A stretch of 11,257 nucleotides of DNA from Nitrospirota bacterium (GTDB lineage Bacteria > Nitrospirota > Thermodesulfovibrionia > UBA6902 > BMS3Bbin08). The DNA lies in assembly GCA_030637135.1 (NCBI GenBank), contig DAOVVO010000034.1, forward strand, positions 1-11,257, read 5' to 3'. Of the stretch, positions 1 to 7,018 are shown piece after piece. The notes beneath the pieces were generated by a model. That model saw only the letters and a program-made list of their open reading frames with translations. It was not told the DNA's origin and did no database searches. The position numbers and the translations under genes were made by a program. Numbering within the stretch: the stretch's first letter is position 1; the number at the start of each line of letters is the position of its first letter.

Positions 1-40
1 CTACTGCTCTGAGGGCAATCAGTCGTGATTTGGACTTGGG

Positions 41-93
41 CTGAGCTCTCGGCCTGAGCTCGGGCCGAAGGCTCAGTCGAAGCCGTACTGAGC
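41..93. repeat. Palindromic repeat cluster downstream of sir2
   Basis: Positions 41-76 form an imperfect palindrome: CTGAGC (41-46) and TCGGCC (49-54) pair with GGCCGA (63-68) and GCTCAG (71-76), leaving a 2x2 internal loop and an 8-nt loop. GCTCAG at 71-76 can pair instead with CTGAGC at 88-93, so two alternative hairpins exist. There is no T-tract, so I do not call it a terminator. It lies past the 3' end of the minus-strand sir2 gene and resembles the intergenic palindromic (REP/MITE-like) elements common in such genomes. Apart from this and the next repeat, bases 1-242 show no gene that I can support. Confidence 0.5.
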
Positions 94-134
94 AGCACCT
101 GTATTTTCCTTACCCTAAAAGATAGGATTTGTGT

Positions 135-170
135 CCTTCGATTTCACTCAGGATAGTGAGTTTATCGAAC
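135..170. repeat. REP-like inverted repeat
   Basis: TTCGAT at 137-142 pairs with ATCGAA at 164-169, and CACT (145-148) pairs with AGTG (155-158) inside it. This is an imperfect hairpin of the form CCTTCGA..CTCAGGA..GTGAG..TCGAAC. From memory, that pattern is a widespread intergenic palindromic repeat in many environmental bacterial genomes; this copy looks degenerate because C-to-T changes have weakened the stem. Its family membership is inference. Confidence 0.5.
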
Positions 171-242
171 TATGCCGCCGAACGTATCAACCACTAAGCA
201 GAAGGGGCATCCCCGGTAATGTTGTTTAATCACAGGTAGGGG

Positions 243-1004
243 TCATTGCTGTTTTAACCCTTCAACTATTGCTGACAGAACTTCTCCAGCATTTTCTCTA
301 AAAAGGACTTCTGCGAGATGATCTGACGGCGTACCTGTACGGTTTATATAAATGAGCGTAGCCCCTGCCTTCTTGGCTTCTCCGGGTATAGAAGCCGCTG
401 GCTCAACCTGAAGGGATGAGCCTACCATGAAAAAAAGGTCGCATTGACTGGCACACGCATATGCTTTCACCATTTCCTCCTCTGGCATTGCCTGTCCAAA
501 GGAAACAGTGGCAGGCTTAACAAAGCCGTTGCATTCATCGCAGAGTGGTTCAAAGCCACTTGTCTCAAGCCTCACATGTATATCCTCTATAGTCCATACT
601 TTTCCACAATGCAAACACACTGCCTTTCTGTTTGTACCATGTAGCTCAATGACACGGGAGTTCCCAGCATCTTGATGAAGACCGTCTATGTTCTGGGTAA
701 TAAGACAGTGTAGTTTGCCCATTTTTTCAAGCTGTGCAAGGGCTCTGTGTGCCTTATTTGGCTTTGCATCTTTCATCTCGTGAAATAAATCGCTTTTCAT
801 GCGCCAGTAATTAACTCTTGCGTCATGGCTTGAGATAAATTCCTGATAAGTGACAATCCTGTAGCGGTCCCAGACACCTCCCGGGCTTCTGAAATCTGAT
901 ATGCCTGACTCAGTCGATACTCCTGCACCTGTAAATGCAGTAACATTGTGAGATGCCTTAAGCAGTTTTACTGCATGCGCTATTCTTTCATTGAATGAGT
1001 TCAT
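243..1004 (-). CDS. cobB: Sir2-family NAD-dependent protein deacylase
   Basis: Sirtuin of 253 aa, a normal length for bacterial CobB/Sir2 proteins. The family removes acyl groups from lysines in cytoplasmic proteins using NAD, and releases nicotinamide and O-acyl-ADP-ribose. Visible motifs, in order: the NAD-binding GAGVS (26-30) and GISDFR (34-39), TQNIDGLH (103-110), the catalytic His122 in ELHG, four zinc cysteines (Cys130, Cys133, Cys155, Cys158), GSS (195-197) and Asn-Arg at 221-222. All key residues are present, so it should be active. I do not see the Tyr-x-x-Arg pair typical of desuccinylases in the region after GVWDRYR, so deacetylation is the more likely activity (inference). The gene stands alone between two repeat clusters. 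The ATG has no good Shine-Dalgarno sequence; a TAAAAT box (complement of 1012-1017) lies 7 nt upstream, hinting at a very short leader. Confidence 0.95.
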   Translation of the reverse strand: MNSFNERIAHAVKLLKASHNVTAFTGAGVSTESGISDFRSPGGVWDRYRIVTYQEFISSHDARVNYWRMKSDLFHEMKDAKPNKAHRALAQLEKMGKLHCLITQNIDGLHQDAGNSRVIELHGTNRKAVCLHCGKVWTIEDIHVRLETSGFEPLCDECNGFVKPATVSFGQAMPEEEMVKAYACASQCDLFFMVGSSLQVEPAASIPGEAKKAGATLIYINRTGTPSDHLAEVLFRENAGEVLSAIVEGLKQQ

Positions 1005-1036
1005 CCACTCTATTTTACATTAACATGAAAGAGCGA

Positions 1037-1125
1037 GCCTGCCTGACGGTAGGCAAGGCCTGCCTCTACCTATCGGTCTACGACTCATAGAGCAGACAGG
1101 TGCCGGTAGGCATGGCAGTCAGGCG
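1037..1125. repeat. Palindromic repeat cluster upstream of sir2
   Basis: GC-rich inverted repeats fill the gap between sir2 and the next gene. CCTGCCT (1038-1044) pairs with AGGCAAGG (1051-1058) with one bulged base. TGCC (1101-1104) pairs with GGCA (1109-1112). GCCTGAC (1041-1047) pairs at long range with GTCAGGC (1118-1124). The CCTGCC..GGTAGGCA pattern recurs within the cluster, as expected for a dispersed intergenic palindrome family. No coding signal is convincing from 1005 to 1246. Confidence 0.45.
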
Positions 1126-1246
1126 TATTCCCTGATAACTTACTGGTGAATGTCCAAATAACATATTCCCGGCACCAGGAAACAAAAGCAGATCCCCGGA
1201 CGCTTGATTGCATAAGTGGTATGGAACAGTTTTCTTTACGTCCTGG

Positions 1247-1275
1247 TTGAGCTATTGCCAGAAATCGGGTATAGT
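1247..1275 (+). promoter_or_regulatory. Sigma-70-type promoter for the zinc-ribbon gene
   Basis: TTGAGC (1247-1252, 4/6 matches) and TATAGT (1270-1275, 5/6) are separated by exactly 17 bp. They sit about 31 bp before the start codon of the following gene, leaving a leader of roughly 25 nt that contains its ribosome-binding site. Confidence 0.5.
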
Positions 1276-1306
1276 AAAAAGACACTATAATTTTCGGAGG
1301 TGTTTT

Positions 1307-1594
1307 ATGGGAAACTGTACTAGTTGCGGAGATGGGAGCGGAGCGGGTCCATTTTCTGAGGGCAGAGAGCTGGTTGAATTTGTCTATAAAGTTCACGGCG
1401 GTGATATAAAAGACCAGCCTATCCCCGACGGCGGTTTAAAAACAAAATGTCAGGGTTGTGGTGAACCTTTCACACTGAAAACATTTGTGGGTAAATGTCC
1501 TAAATGCAGCGGTGTGCATGCGGTCTCTCCACCGCGCAGTAATGACCCTGCCAACATACAATTTGCAGGAGTTGGTTATACGCTCCCGGAGTAG
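1307..1594 (+). CDS. Small six-cysteine zinc-ribbon protein, function unknown
   Basis: A 95-aa soluble protein. The ATG at 1307 is chosen because GGAGG (1296-1300) lies 6 nt upstream; a longer frame from 1208 would run through the promoter. Cysteines form three CxxC pairs: Cys4/Cys7 at the very N terminus (MGNCTSC), then Cys48/Cys51 and Cys64/Cys67. The last two pairs, 12 residues apart, make a classic zinc ribbon or rubredoxin-like knuckle (KCQGC ... KCPKC). The N-terminal pair could bind metal separately or act as a redox site. A conserved-looking PFSEGRELVEFVYKVHGGD segment lies between them. I do not recognise a named family. It is monocistronic, with its own promoter and terminator, and unrelated neighbours. 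There is no signal peptide or membrane segment. Confidence 0.85.
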   Translation: MGNCTSCGDGSGAGPFSEGRELVEFVYKVHGGDIKDQPIPDGGLKTKCQGCGEPFTLKTFVGKCPKCSGVHAVSPPRSNDPANIQFAGVGYTLPE

Positions 1595-1616
1595 TTAAAA
1601 TCCTGTATCAGATTTT

Positions 1617-1656
1617 AAAAAGCCTCTTGATCACCGGGTCAGGGGGCCTTTTTTTT
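1617..1656 (+). terminator. Rho-independent terminator
   Basis: The arm AAAAGCCTCTTGA (about 1618-1630) pairs with TCAGGGGGCCTTTT (1639-1652) with one bulged C and two G-T pairs, around an 8-nt loop, and is followed by a run of T to 1656. It lies 22 nt after the zinc-ribbon gene and just before the mscS promoter, insulating the two units. Confidence 0.85.
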
Positions 1657-1661
1657 GATGA

Positions 1662-1690
1662 TTGACAGCGGGTAGGGGCTTTGATAGTAT
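1662..1690 (+). promoter_or_regulatory. Promoter for the MscS-family gene
   Basis: A perfect -35 TTGACA (1662-1667) is followed after 17 bp by TAGTAT (1685-1690, 4/6). An overlapping TATAAC (1688-1693) could also serve. The predicted transcript starts near 1697, about 58 nt before the ATG at 1755, which rules out the upstream in-frame start at 1662. Confidence 0.6.
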
Positions 1691-1754
1691 AACTCAACAT
1701 AAACTCTGTCATCTTTTATACACTCAATATCAGGCAGAAATAAGAGGTGTTGCT

Positions 1755-2819
1755 ATGCTTAAAGATATTATGCAGGTTACGTTTCTTCAGAACCGCATTA
1801 TAGATTATATTGTCTTCCTCTCAACCTTTTTTGTCGGTATCATTATTATTCATATCTTCAAAAGATTTATTTTAAACCGCCTCAAAGCATGGGCAGAAAA
1901 AAGTGCTACAACCTTAGATGATTTCCTGATTACTATCTTTGAAAAAAAGTTGCTTCCACTGTTTTATTTTGGAGTTTTCTATGTGTCTTCCAAGAGCTTA
2001 ACTATAAGTCCCTCCTTGAGCAAGATTTTTGATATTCTGGGAGTGGTTCTCCTGACTTTCTTAAGCATTCGCCTGGTAATAGCTCTCATCAATTATTCAC
2101 TCGAGAGATACTGGTCAAAGAAAGAAATCGATGTAGACAAGCAACGGGGTATCAAAACAATACTTCCGATAATAAAAGTAATAGTATGGGGTATTGGCAT
2201 CACCTTTCTTTTAGATAATTTAGGCTTTAAGATTTCCACTGTCATTGCCGGTTTAGGCATTGGTGGCATAGCTGTTGCTCTGGCAGCACAAACAATTCTG
2301 GGAGACCTGTTCAGCTACTTTGTTATATTTTTTGACCGGCCTTTTAAAGTTGGTGATTTTATCATCATTGGAGATTATTTAGGAGCAGTGGAGCATATCG
2401 GTATTAAGACAACAAGGATACGCAGTTTAGGGGGGGAGCAATTAGTGTTTTCCAACACCGACCTTACGAATTCACGTCTGAGAAACTACAAACGAATGGA
2501 AAAGCGCAGGGTGGTCTTTAAGCTCAGTGTTACATACCAGACAACTCTTAAGCAGCTCAAAGAAATTCCCGGAATTATAAGAAAAGCTATAGAAAATGTT
2601 AATGCTTCACTCTTTGACCGCGCCCATTTTGCTTCCTACGGGGACTTCAGTCTTGACTTTGAAGTCGTCTATTACGTCATGAGCAGCGACTATAACAAGT
2701 ATATGGACATTCAGCAAGAGATTAACTTTTCAATTAAGGGAGAATTCGAAAAAAGAGATATTGAATTTGCGTATCCTACACAAACTTTGTTTTTAGAAAA
2801 AACATCGGGGAACAATTAA
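1755..2819 (+). CDS. mscS: Small-conductance mechanosensitive channel, MscS family
   Basis: A 354-aa inner-membrane channel that opens under membrane tension and releases small solutes on osmotic downshock. The start at 1755 has AAGAGGTG (1742-1749) upstream and lies downstream of the promoter. Hydrophobic segments lie near residues 13-35, 64-80, 90-113 and 135-155. The glycine/alanine-rich pore helix follows (AGLGIGGIAVALAAQ, 165-179), then the hallmark beta-domain entry FFDRPFKVGD (192-201) and VEHIGIKTTRIR (212-223). The C-terminal vestibule ends in PTQTLFLEK. It has one or two more transmembrane segments than E. coli MscS (286 aa), as in many MscS relatives. It is convergent with the cytochrome assembly operon; no clear terminator is visible in the 44-bp gap, only a weak hairpin (ACAGA..TCTGT near 2840-2858). 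Confidence 0.93.
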   Translation: MLKDIMQVTFLQNRIIDYIVFLSTFFVGIIIIHIFKRFILNRLKAWAEKSATTLDDFLITIFEKKLLPLFYFGVFYVSSKSLTISPSLSKIFDILGVVLLTFLSIRLVIALINYSLERYWSKKEIDVDKQRGIKTILPIIKVIVWGIGITFLLDNLGFKISTVIAGLGIGGIAVALAAQTILGDLFSYFVIFFDRPFKVGDFIIIGDYLGAVEHIGIKTTRIRSLGGEQLVFSNTDLTNSRLRNYKRMEKRRVVFKLSVTYQTTLKQLKEIPGIIRKAIENVNASLFDRAHFASYGDFSLDFEVVYYVMSSDYNKYMDIQQEINFSIKGEFEKRDIEFAYPTQTLFLEKTSGNN

Positions 2820-2863
2820 CCTCTCTATAAAAATTGTTATACAGATAAAATTCTGTTGTTACA

Positions 2864-3589
2864 CTATCTCTCCTTTTTTATCTTGAGGATTATGAGGATA
2901 GTAATACCTGCCATGCACAGGATTCCGCCGGTCAATGCCCATACAGCACCCGGTTCTTTGCTTACCTGCAGGAGAACCGTTTTTTTCGGAAAAAGCCTGA
3001 AGTCTTTTACATTTACATTAAGACCCCTGTGAATTGAGGGCTGGTTCGGTTTAATTGTGTCTTTTTTAAAAACCTCTCCATTTGAAAGATATTCAACACT
3101 GACTTCCCATTCAGAGATATATCCACGAGGGCTGACAAGGATATTAATTCCCTTAACCTGCATGGCGCTATCTTCTGATATGTGGAGCACAGATCCTTCC
3201 CGAGCAGCAACAAATCGTTGAGAACTTCCAAGAGCGCTGAAAAGATGGGCAAGGAGCATGAACAGAAAACCAATGTGTATTACCTGAGGTGATATTAAGA
3301 GAAGCCATTGGGTTACCTTTCTCTTTTTAAGAATAGATTCAATACTGCAAAAAAGGGTGTTGACCGTAAGAACCGAAAGTATACCTATTAAACACCACAG
3401 CCACCACGTTAAGGTAAGCGGTTGTGTAGTGAGCCATTTGAATAGAGGCACCGTGTGAAGACCCTGGAACGCCTGTTTCCCGGGCATGATAAGTGCGCCT
3501 GCAAAGAGCATAATGAGGAGAAAACCCAGAAACCACAGGGTTGTATTCAATGATAAAAAAAATCTTATGACATATTTAAAAACAATCAT
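2864..3589 (-). CDS. resB: System II cytochrome c biogenesis protein ResB, short form
   Basis: A 241-aa integral membrane protein and the partner of CcsA. In System II the ResB/CcsA complex moves heme across the membrane and attaches it to apocytochrome c CxxCH motifs. Transmembrane segments are visible near residues 8-31, 60-81, 93-117 and 217-236: the ResB layout of three N-terminal helices, a periplasmic domain and one C-terminal helix. His105 in the third helix (SPQVIHIGFLF) fits the conserved ResB heme-ligand histidine. The periplasmic domain (about 118-216) is only about 100 residues, while classical ResB proteins exceed 400 aa in total. The gene is intact, so this is a compact variant rather than a truncation. 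It starts 3 bp after the stop of the upstream ccsA, so the two are surely cotranscribed and probably translationally coupled. Confidence 0.88.
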   Translation of the reverse strand: MIVFKYVIRFFLSLNTTLWFLGFLLIMLFAGALIMPGKQAFQGLHTVPLFKWLTTQPLTLTWWLWCLIGILSVLTVNTLFCSIESILKKRKVTQWLLLISPQVIHIGFLFMLLAHLFSALGSSQRFVAAREGSVLHISEDSAMQVKGINILVSPRGYISEWEVSVEYLSNGEVFKKDTIKPNQPSIHRGLNVNVKDFRLFPKKTVLLQVSKEPGAVWALTGGILCMAGITILIILKIKKER

Positions 3590-3592
3590 TGT

Positions 3593-4303
3593 TTAAAAAC
3601 TGTGAGAACTCTTCATCAAAAGGCTTACACCAAGATAGGTGAATAATACAACGGCAAAACCTGCAATGCCCAGATATGCCAGAGGCGTGCCCATCCACCA
3701 CTGCTTTAAGCGTGCATGAAGATAAAAACTGTAGAATATCCATAAAATGCTTGTCCAGAGCTCCTTTGGTGTCCATATCCAGTACGTACCCCATGCGAGA
3801 AATGCCCATATGCCTCCAAAAATTATAGAGAGCGTAAAGAGGCAGTAACCTATGAGGATTGCCCGGTACTGCATGCCTTCAACCGTGCTGTTTTTTTCAT
3901 CAAGATAAACAAAGCCAAGAACGGCTGCTATTGCAAAAAGGGCATAAGACAAAAACGCCAGAACTACATGGGCTTCAAACCACAGGGTTTTCAGCACAGG
4001 CGGAAGGGGCGCATTATGTTGTGCGGATGTGAGCGCAAATGCTGTGAAAAACGAAGCCCCTATCGCAACAGTGTTATGGAACCGAATATTTTTTTTTAAA
4101 ATGAGTCTAAAAGGGATGGAAAATACAACGGTGGAAGCCGTAAAAAAAACCAGAGTATCGTGCGGCCCCACAAGTGGAAGCCTGCCAAGCTCAAATCCTC
4201 TTGAGACAAGGTACGCTATTTGAAAGATAAGCCCGGCATAAAGAAGAGGCCTTTTCCAGAGAGAGAAAAGATACAGTGCAAAAGAAAGAGCGAGTAATAA
4301 CAT
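3593..4303 (-). CDS. ccsA: System II cytochrome c assembly protein CcsA (heme handling, WWD domain)
   Basis: A 236-aa polytopic membrane protein of the CcmC/CcsA/HemX group. The family holds heme at the periplasmic face through its tryptophan-rich WWD loop and conserved histidines. Here the WWD motif is WGTYWIWTPKELW (171-183), with His112 (FEAHVVLAFLSYA) before it and His196 (FYLHAR) after it, as expected. The canonical WDPKE is WTPKE here. About seven hydrophobic segments cover the protein. The ATG at 4303 is the only reasonable start: the frame is closed by a TAA four codons upstream, and there is no obvious Shine-Dalgarno sequence. It is first of a two-gene operon with resB, divergent from the LOG-like gene. 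HemX is an alternative name for related proteins, but the adjacent ResB makes CcsA the better call. Confidence 0.9.
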   Translation of the reverse strand: MLLLALSFALYLFSLWKRPLLYAGLIFQIAYLVSRGFELGRLPLVGPHDTLVFFTASTVVFSIPFRLILKKNIRFHNTVAIGASFFTAFALTSAQHNAPLPPVLKTLWFEAHVVLAFLSYALFAIAAVLGFVYLDEKNSTVEGMQYRAILIGYCLFTLSIIFGGIWAFLAWGTYWIWTPKELWTSILWIFYSFYLHARLKQWWMGTPLAYLGIAGFAVVLFTYLGVSLLMKSSHSF

Positions 4304-4407
4304 AAGAAAACTATTTTAACTTATTTTAAGACAACATGGGAAAATATGAGATAGAGCCCATATACACCTGGAATTATCCCATAGTTATTCATTCAAAAGG
4401 TTTTTCA

Positions 4408-4440
4408 TTTACCTCTCTTCCGTAATAGTTTAAAATTACG
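4408..4440 (+). promoter_or_regulatory. Promoter plus palindrome immediately before the LOG-like gene
   Basis: TTTACC (4408-4413, 4/6) and TAAAAT (4431-4436, 5/6) are 17 bp apart. The -10 box ends only 6 nt before the ATG at 4443, so the transcript should begin at or next to the start codon. A 20-bp inverted repeat, CGTAAT (4421-4426) and ATTACG (4435-4440), brackets the -10 box and could be an operator. Confidence 0.4.
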
Positions 4441-4442
4441 TT

Positions 4443-4892
4443 ATGATTTTTGCGGTTATTGGCGATAGTTCCTGCAACAAAGAGATATACGGCATAGCTG
4501 AAGAGGTTGGTACACTCATAGCGAAAAAAGGAGGTATCCTTATTACCGGTGGTCTTGGAGGCGTCATGGAGGCAGCTTCAAAAGGAGCGAAACAAGCCGG
4601 CGGAATAACCGTTGGGATACTTCCTGGTTTTAGCAGCGAAGATGCTAACAGGTATGTAGATATCCCCATAACTACAGGACTCAGCCATGCACGGAATATA
4701 ATCATAGCGAGGTCAGCAGATGCTCTGATAGCTGTTTCAGGAGGTTACGGAACACTCTCAGAAATAGCCATTGCGCTTAAGCTCGGAAAACCTGTTATAG
4801 GGATTAAGACATGGGATACAATCGAAGGCGTGATAAAAGTTGAATTTCCTGAAGAAGCTCTGCAAAAAGCCCTTGAACTGTTCGGAAAATAA
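4443..4892 (+). CDS. LOG-like Rossmann protein (TIGR00725 family)
   Basis: A 149-aa single-domain Rossmann-like protein related to the LOG/YvdD (lysine decarboxylase-like) nucleotide phosphoribohydrolases. Motifs: ITGGLGGVMEAASKGA (34-49), Arg84-Asn85 in the SHARN segment, and SGGYGTLSE (99-107), which matches the LOG signature PGGxGTxxE except that the first residue is Ser instead of Pro. LOG enzymes release ribose 5-phosphate from nucleoside monophosphates; this shorter group (TIGR00725) is not well characterised, so the reaction is not asserted. No Shine-Dalgarno sequence is visible; the start probably lies at the mRNA 5' end. It is monocistronic and convergent with ligA; the 101-bp gap has a small CCTTGAGCAAGG hairpin near 4968-4979 but no T-tract terminator. 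Confidence 0.85.
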   Translation: MIFAVIGDSSCNKEIYGIAEEVGTLIAKKGGILITGGLGGVMEAASKGAKQAGGITVGILPGFSSEDANRYVDIPITTGLSHARNIIIARSADALIAVSGGYGTLSEIAIALKLGKPVIGIKTWDTIEGVIKVEFPEEALQKALELFGK

Positions 4893-4993
4893 ATTCTGCG
4901 CCCTTATGTCTTCAGTTTGCTTTTGGCGTATTAGTTTCCAAAAAGAATTATTTTTCTCGTAATATTTCCTTGAGCAAGGGGTATTACTGAACT

Positions 4994-7018
4994 TCAAACT
5001 CGCTTTTGAATCATCTTTAATAAGAACGCTTCATAAGAGAGTGTTTTCACCCCAAGGGATGTTGCTTTTTTCACTTTTGAACCAGGGTCTTTTCCCAGTA
5101 AAAGATAATCAGTACTCTTTGATACTGAACCAGCGACATGACCACCCATACGTTCAATCAAATCCTCAACTTCTTTTCTCGGTTTCGGCAATGTACCTGT
5201 TATCACAAAGGTGAGTCCATCAAGAACACGTTTTTCCTTTTTCTTCCCTTTGTAATCAGGGTTTGAAATCTTTAAACCCAGAGATTTCATGGCATCAAGG
5301 GTGCGGAGATTTTCACGGTCACTAAAGAATCGTGCAGTTGAGCTCGCAATTTTTTCACCCATTTGCTTTATATTCATAACGTTCTCTGTCTTTACATTAT
5401 ATAAATCTTCAAGTCTCCTGAAATTCATGGCAAGGAGCTTTGCTGAATATTCACCAACATGCAAGATACCCAGAGAATAAAGGAACCGCACAAGAGTGGT
5501 CTGCTTACTTCTCTCTATAGCCTCTATGAGGTTGCTTGCTGATTTATCGGCAAACCTCGGAAGCTCAAGTAAGTCTTCTTTTTTGAGCTTATAGACATCC
5601 AGAAAACTACTGATAAGCCTCTTTGAATATAAGAGTTCAACATTTTTTTCCCCCAGACCCTCAATATCCATAGCAGCCCGTGAGGCATAATGCTTAATAC
5701 GCTCCTGAACCTGCGCAGGACAGTTTAAACCTATACACCGATAAGCTACCCCACCCTCTTCTCTTTCCACTATAGAATTGCAGGAAGGACATCTCCTGGG
5801 AGGAGGAAAGTGTTTTTCCTTTCCGGTTCTTTTTTCCTTTACAACCGTAACAACATGGGGAATAACATCTCCTGCTCTTTCAACGACGACAGTATCTCCT
5901 GCACGAATATCTTTCCTCTGAATTTCATCCCAGTTGTGCAATGTGGAACGGGAGACTATCACGCCGCCAATTCCTACTGGTTCAAGAAAAGCAACAGGAG
6001 TTATGACACCTGTCCTGCCCACACTCGCCCCTATCTCTCTTATTATTGTTGTGCCCTGATGAGCAGGAAACTTATATGCTATTGCCCAGCGCGGCTCCCT
6101 TGTTTTCACACCTAACATCTGCTGGAGTCTGAATTCATTAACCTTGATAACCGCGCCATCCGTCTCAAAAGGAAAATCCTTTCGCGTTTCCTCTATTTCT
6201 TTAAAAGCAGAAATTGCCTCTTCAATTCCCTGAGCACGTTTGACATTCAAAGGCACAGGAAACCGTGCCTCCTTGAGCCATCGTATAAGTTCCCACTGGT
6301 TTTTAAAATCAATCCCTTTTACAGCACCCGTACCATAGCAGGCCACGTGCAGTTTTCTCGAGGACGTTATAGAAGAATCAAGCTGTCTTATTGAGCCAGC
6401 CGCAGCATTTCTCGGGTTTGCAAAAAGTGACTCCCTATGAGCTTCTCTTTCCCTGTTGAGCGCTTCAAAATCCTCAATATCCATATAGACCTCTCCGCGG
6501 ATATCTATCTCCTCCGGAGTTTTAACCTCTTCTATTTTTAAAGGAACAGCCTTTATGGTCTTTATATTCCGGGTTACATCTTCACCTTCATAACCGTCGC
6601 CTCTTGTTGAAGCACGGAAGAATATTCCATTTCTATATGTAAGCTCAATAGCGAGACCGTCATACTTCGGCTCAATAGTATAGGTAATCTCTTCATCAGA
6701 TTTGATAAACCGCTTCACTCTCTGGTCAAATTCTCTCACTTCATCCTCCGAAAGGGCATTATCAAGAGAGAGCATGGGCTCTTTATGTTTTACCTTTACA
6801 AACTTATCAAGCGGAGGAGCGCCGACGCGCTGTGTCGGAGAGTCGGGCAGGATATAATTATGACGCCCTTCAAGTTCTTTTAAGTGCCTGAACAGGCGGT
6901 CATACTCTTCATCAGAGATGACAGGGGAGTCAAGCACATAATATCGGTAACAGTGAAAATTAAGCTCTTTAACGAGCTTTTCAATCTCTTTTTTGATATT
7001 GTCAGGAATCCTTTTCAT
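4994..7018 (-). CDS. ligA: NAD-dependent DNA ligase LigA
   Basis: A 674-aa enzyme of the typical full length. It seals nicks during replication and repair, using NAD as adenylate donor and releasing NMN. Domains in order: Ia domain (1 to about 65, with the NMN-binding YYVLDSP and ISDEEYD); adenylation domain with catalytic Lys118 in EPKYDG (116-121) plus ASTRGDGYEGEDVT and SIRQLDSS; OB fold (about 320-400, GASVGRTGVITPVA); four-cysteine zinc finger (Cys410, Cys413, Cys428, Cys433); helix-hairpin-helix repeats (about 440-585); and a C-terminal BRCT domain (about 597-674, GLTFVITGTL). All key residues are present. The ATG overlaps the 3' end of pncC by 17 bp and has no Shine-Dalgarno sequence of its own, suggesting translational coupling. 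Confidence 0.98.
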   Translation of the reverse strand: MKRIPDNIKKEIEKLVKELNFHCYRYYVLDSPVISDEEYDRLFRHLKELEGRHNYILPDSPTQRVGAPPLDKFVKVKHKEPMLSLDNALSEDEVREFDQRVKRFIKSDEEITYTIEPKYDGLAIELTYRNGIFFRASTRGDGYEGEDVTRNIKTIKAVPLKIEEVKTPEEIDIRGEVYMDIEDFEALNREREAHRESLFANPRNAAAGSIRQLDSSITSSRKLHVACYGTGAVKGIDFKNQWELIRWLKEARFPVPLNVKRAQGIEEAISAFKEIEETRKDFPFETDGAVIKVNEFRLQQMLGVKTREPRWAIAYKFPAHQGTTIIREIGASVGRTGVITPVAFLEPVGIGGVIVSRSTLHNWDEIQRKDIRAGDTVVVERAGDVIPHVVTVVKEKRTGKEKHFPPPRRCPSCNSIVEREEGGVAYRCIGLNCPAQVQERIKHYASRAAMDIEGLGEKNVELLYSKRLISSFLDVYKLKKEDLLELPRFADKSASNLIEAIERSKQTTLVRFLYSLGILHVGEYSAKLLAMNFRRLEDLYNVKTENVMNIKQMGEKIASSTARFFSDRENLRTLDAMKSLGLKISNPDYKGKKKEKRVLDGLTFVITGTLPKPRKEVEDLIERMGGHVAGSVSKSTDYLLLGKDPGSKVKKATSLGVKTLSYEAFLLKMIQKRV

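Noticed and set aside
1662..1754. Upstream start for the MscS gene
   Set aside because: It would begin inside the -35 box of the promoter and has no ribosome-binding site; the start at 1755 has AAGAGGTG upstream and a normal MscS N terminus.
5810..6115. Plus-strand open frame antisense to ligA
   Set aside because: It is a shadow of ligA, which is intact with all catalytic residues.
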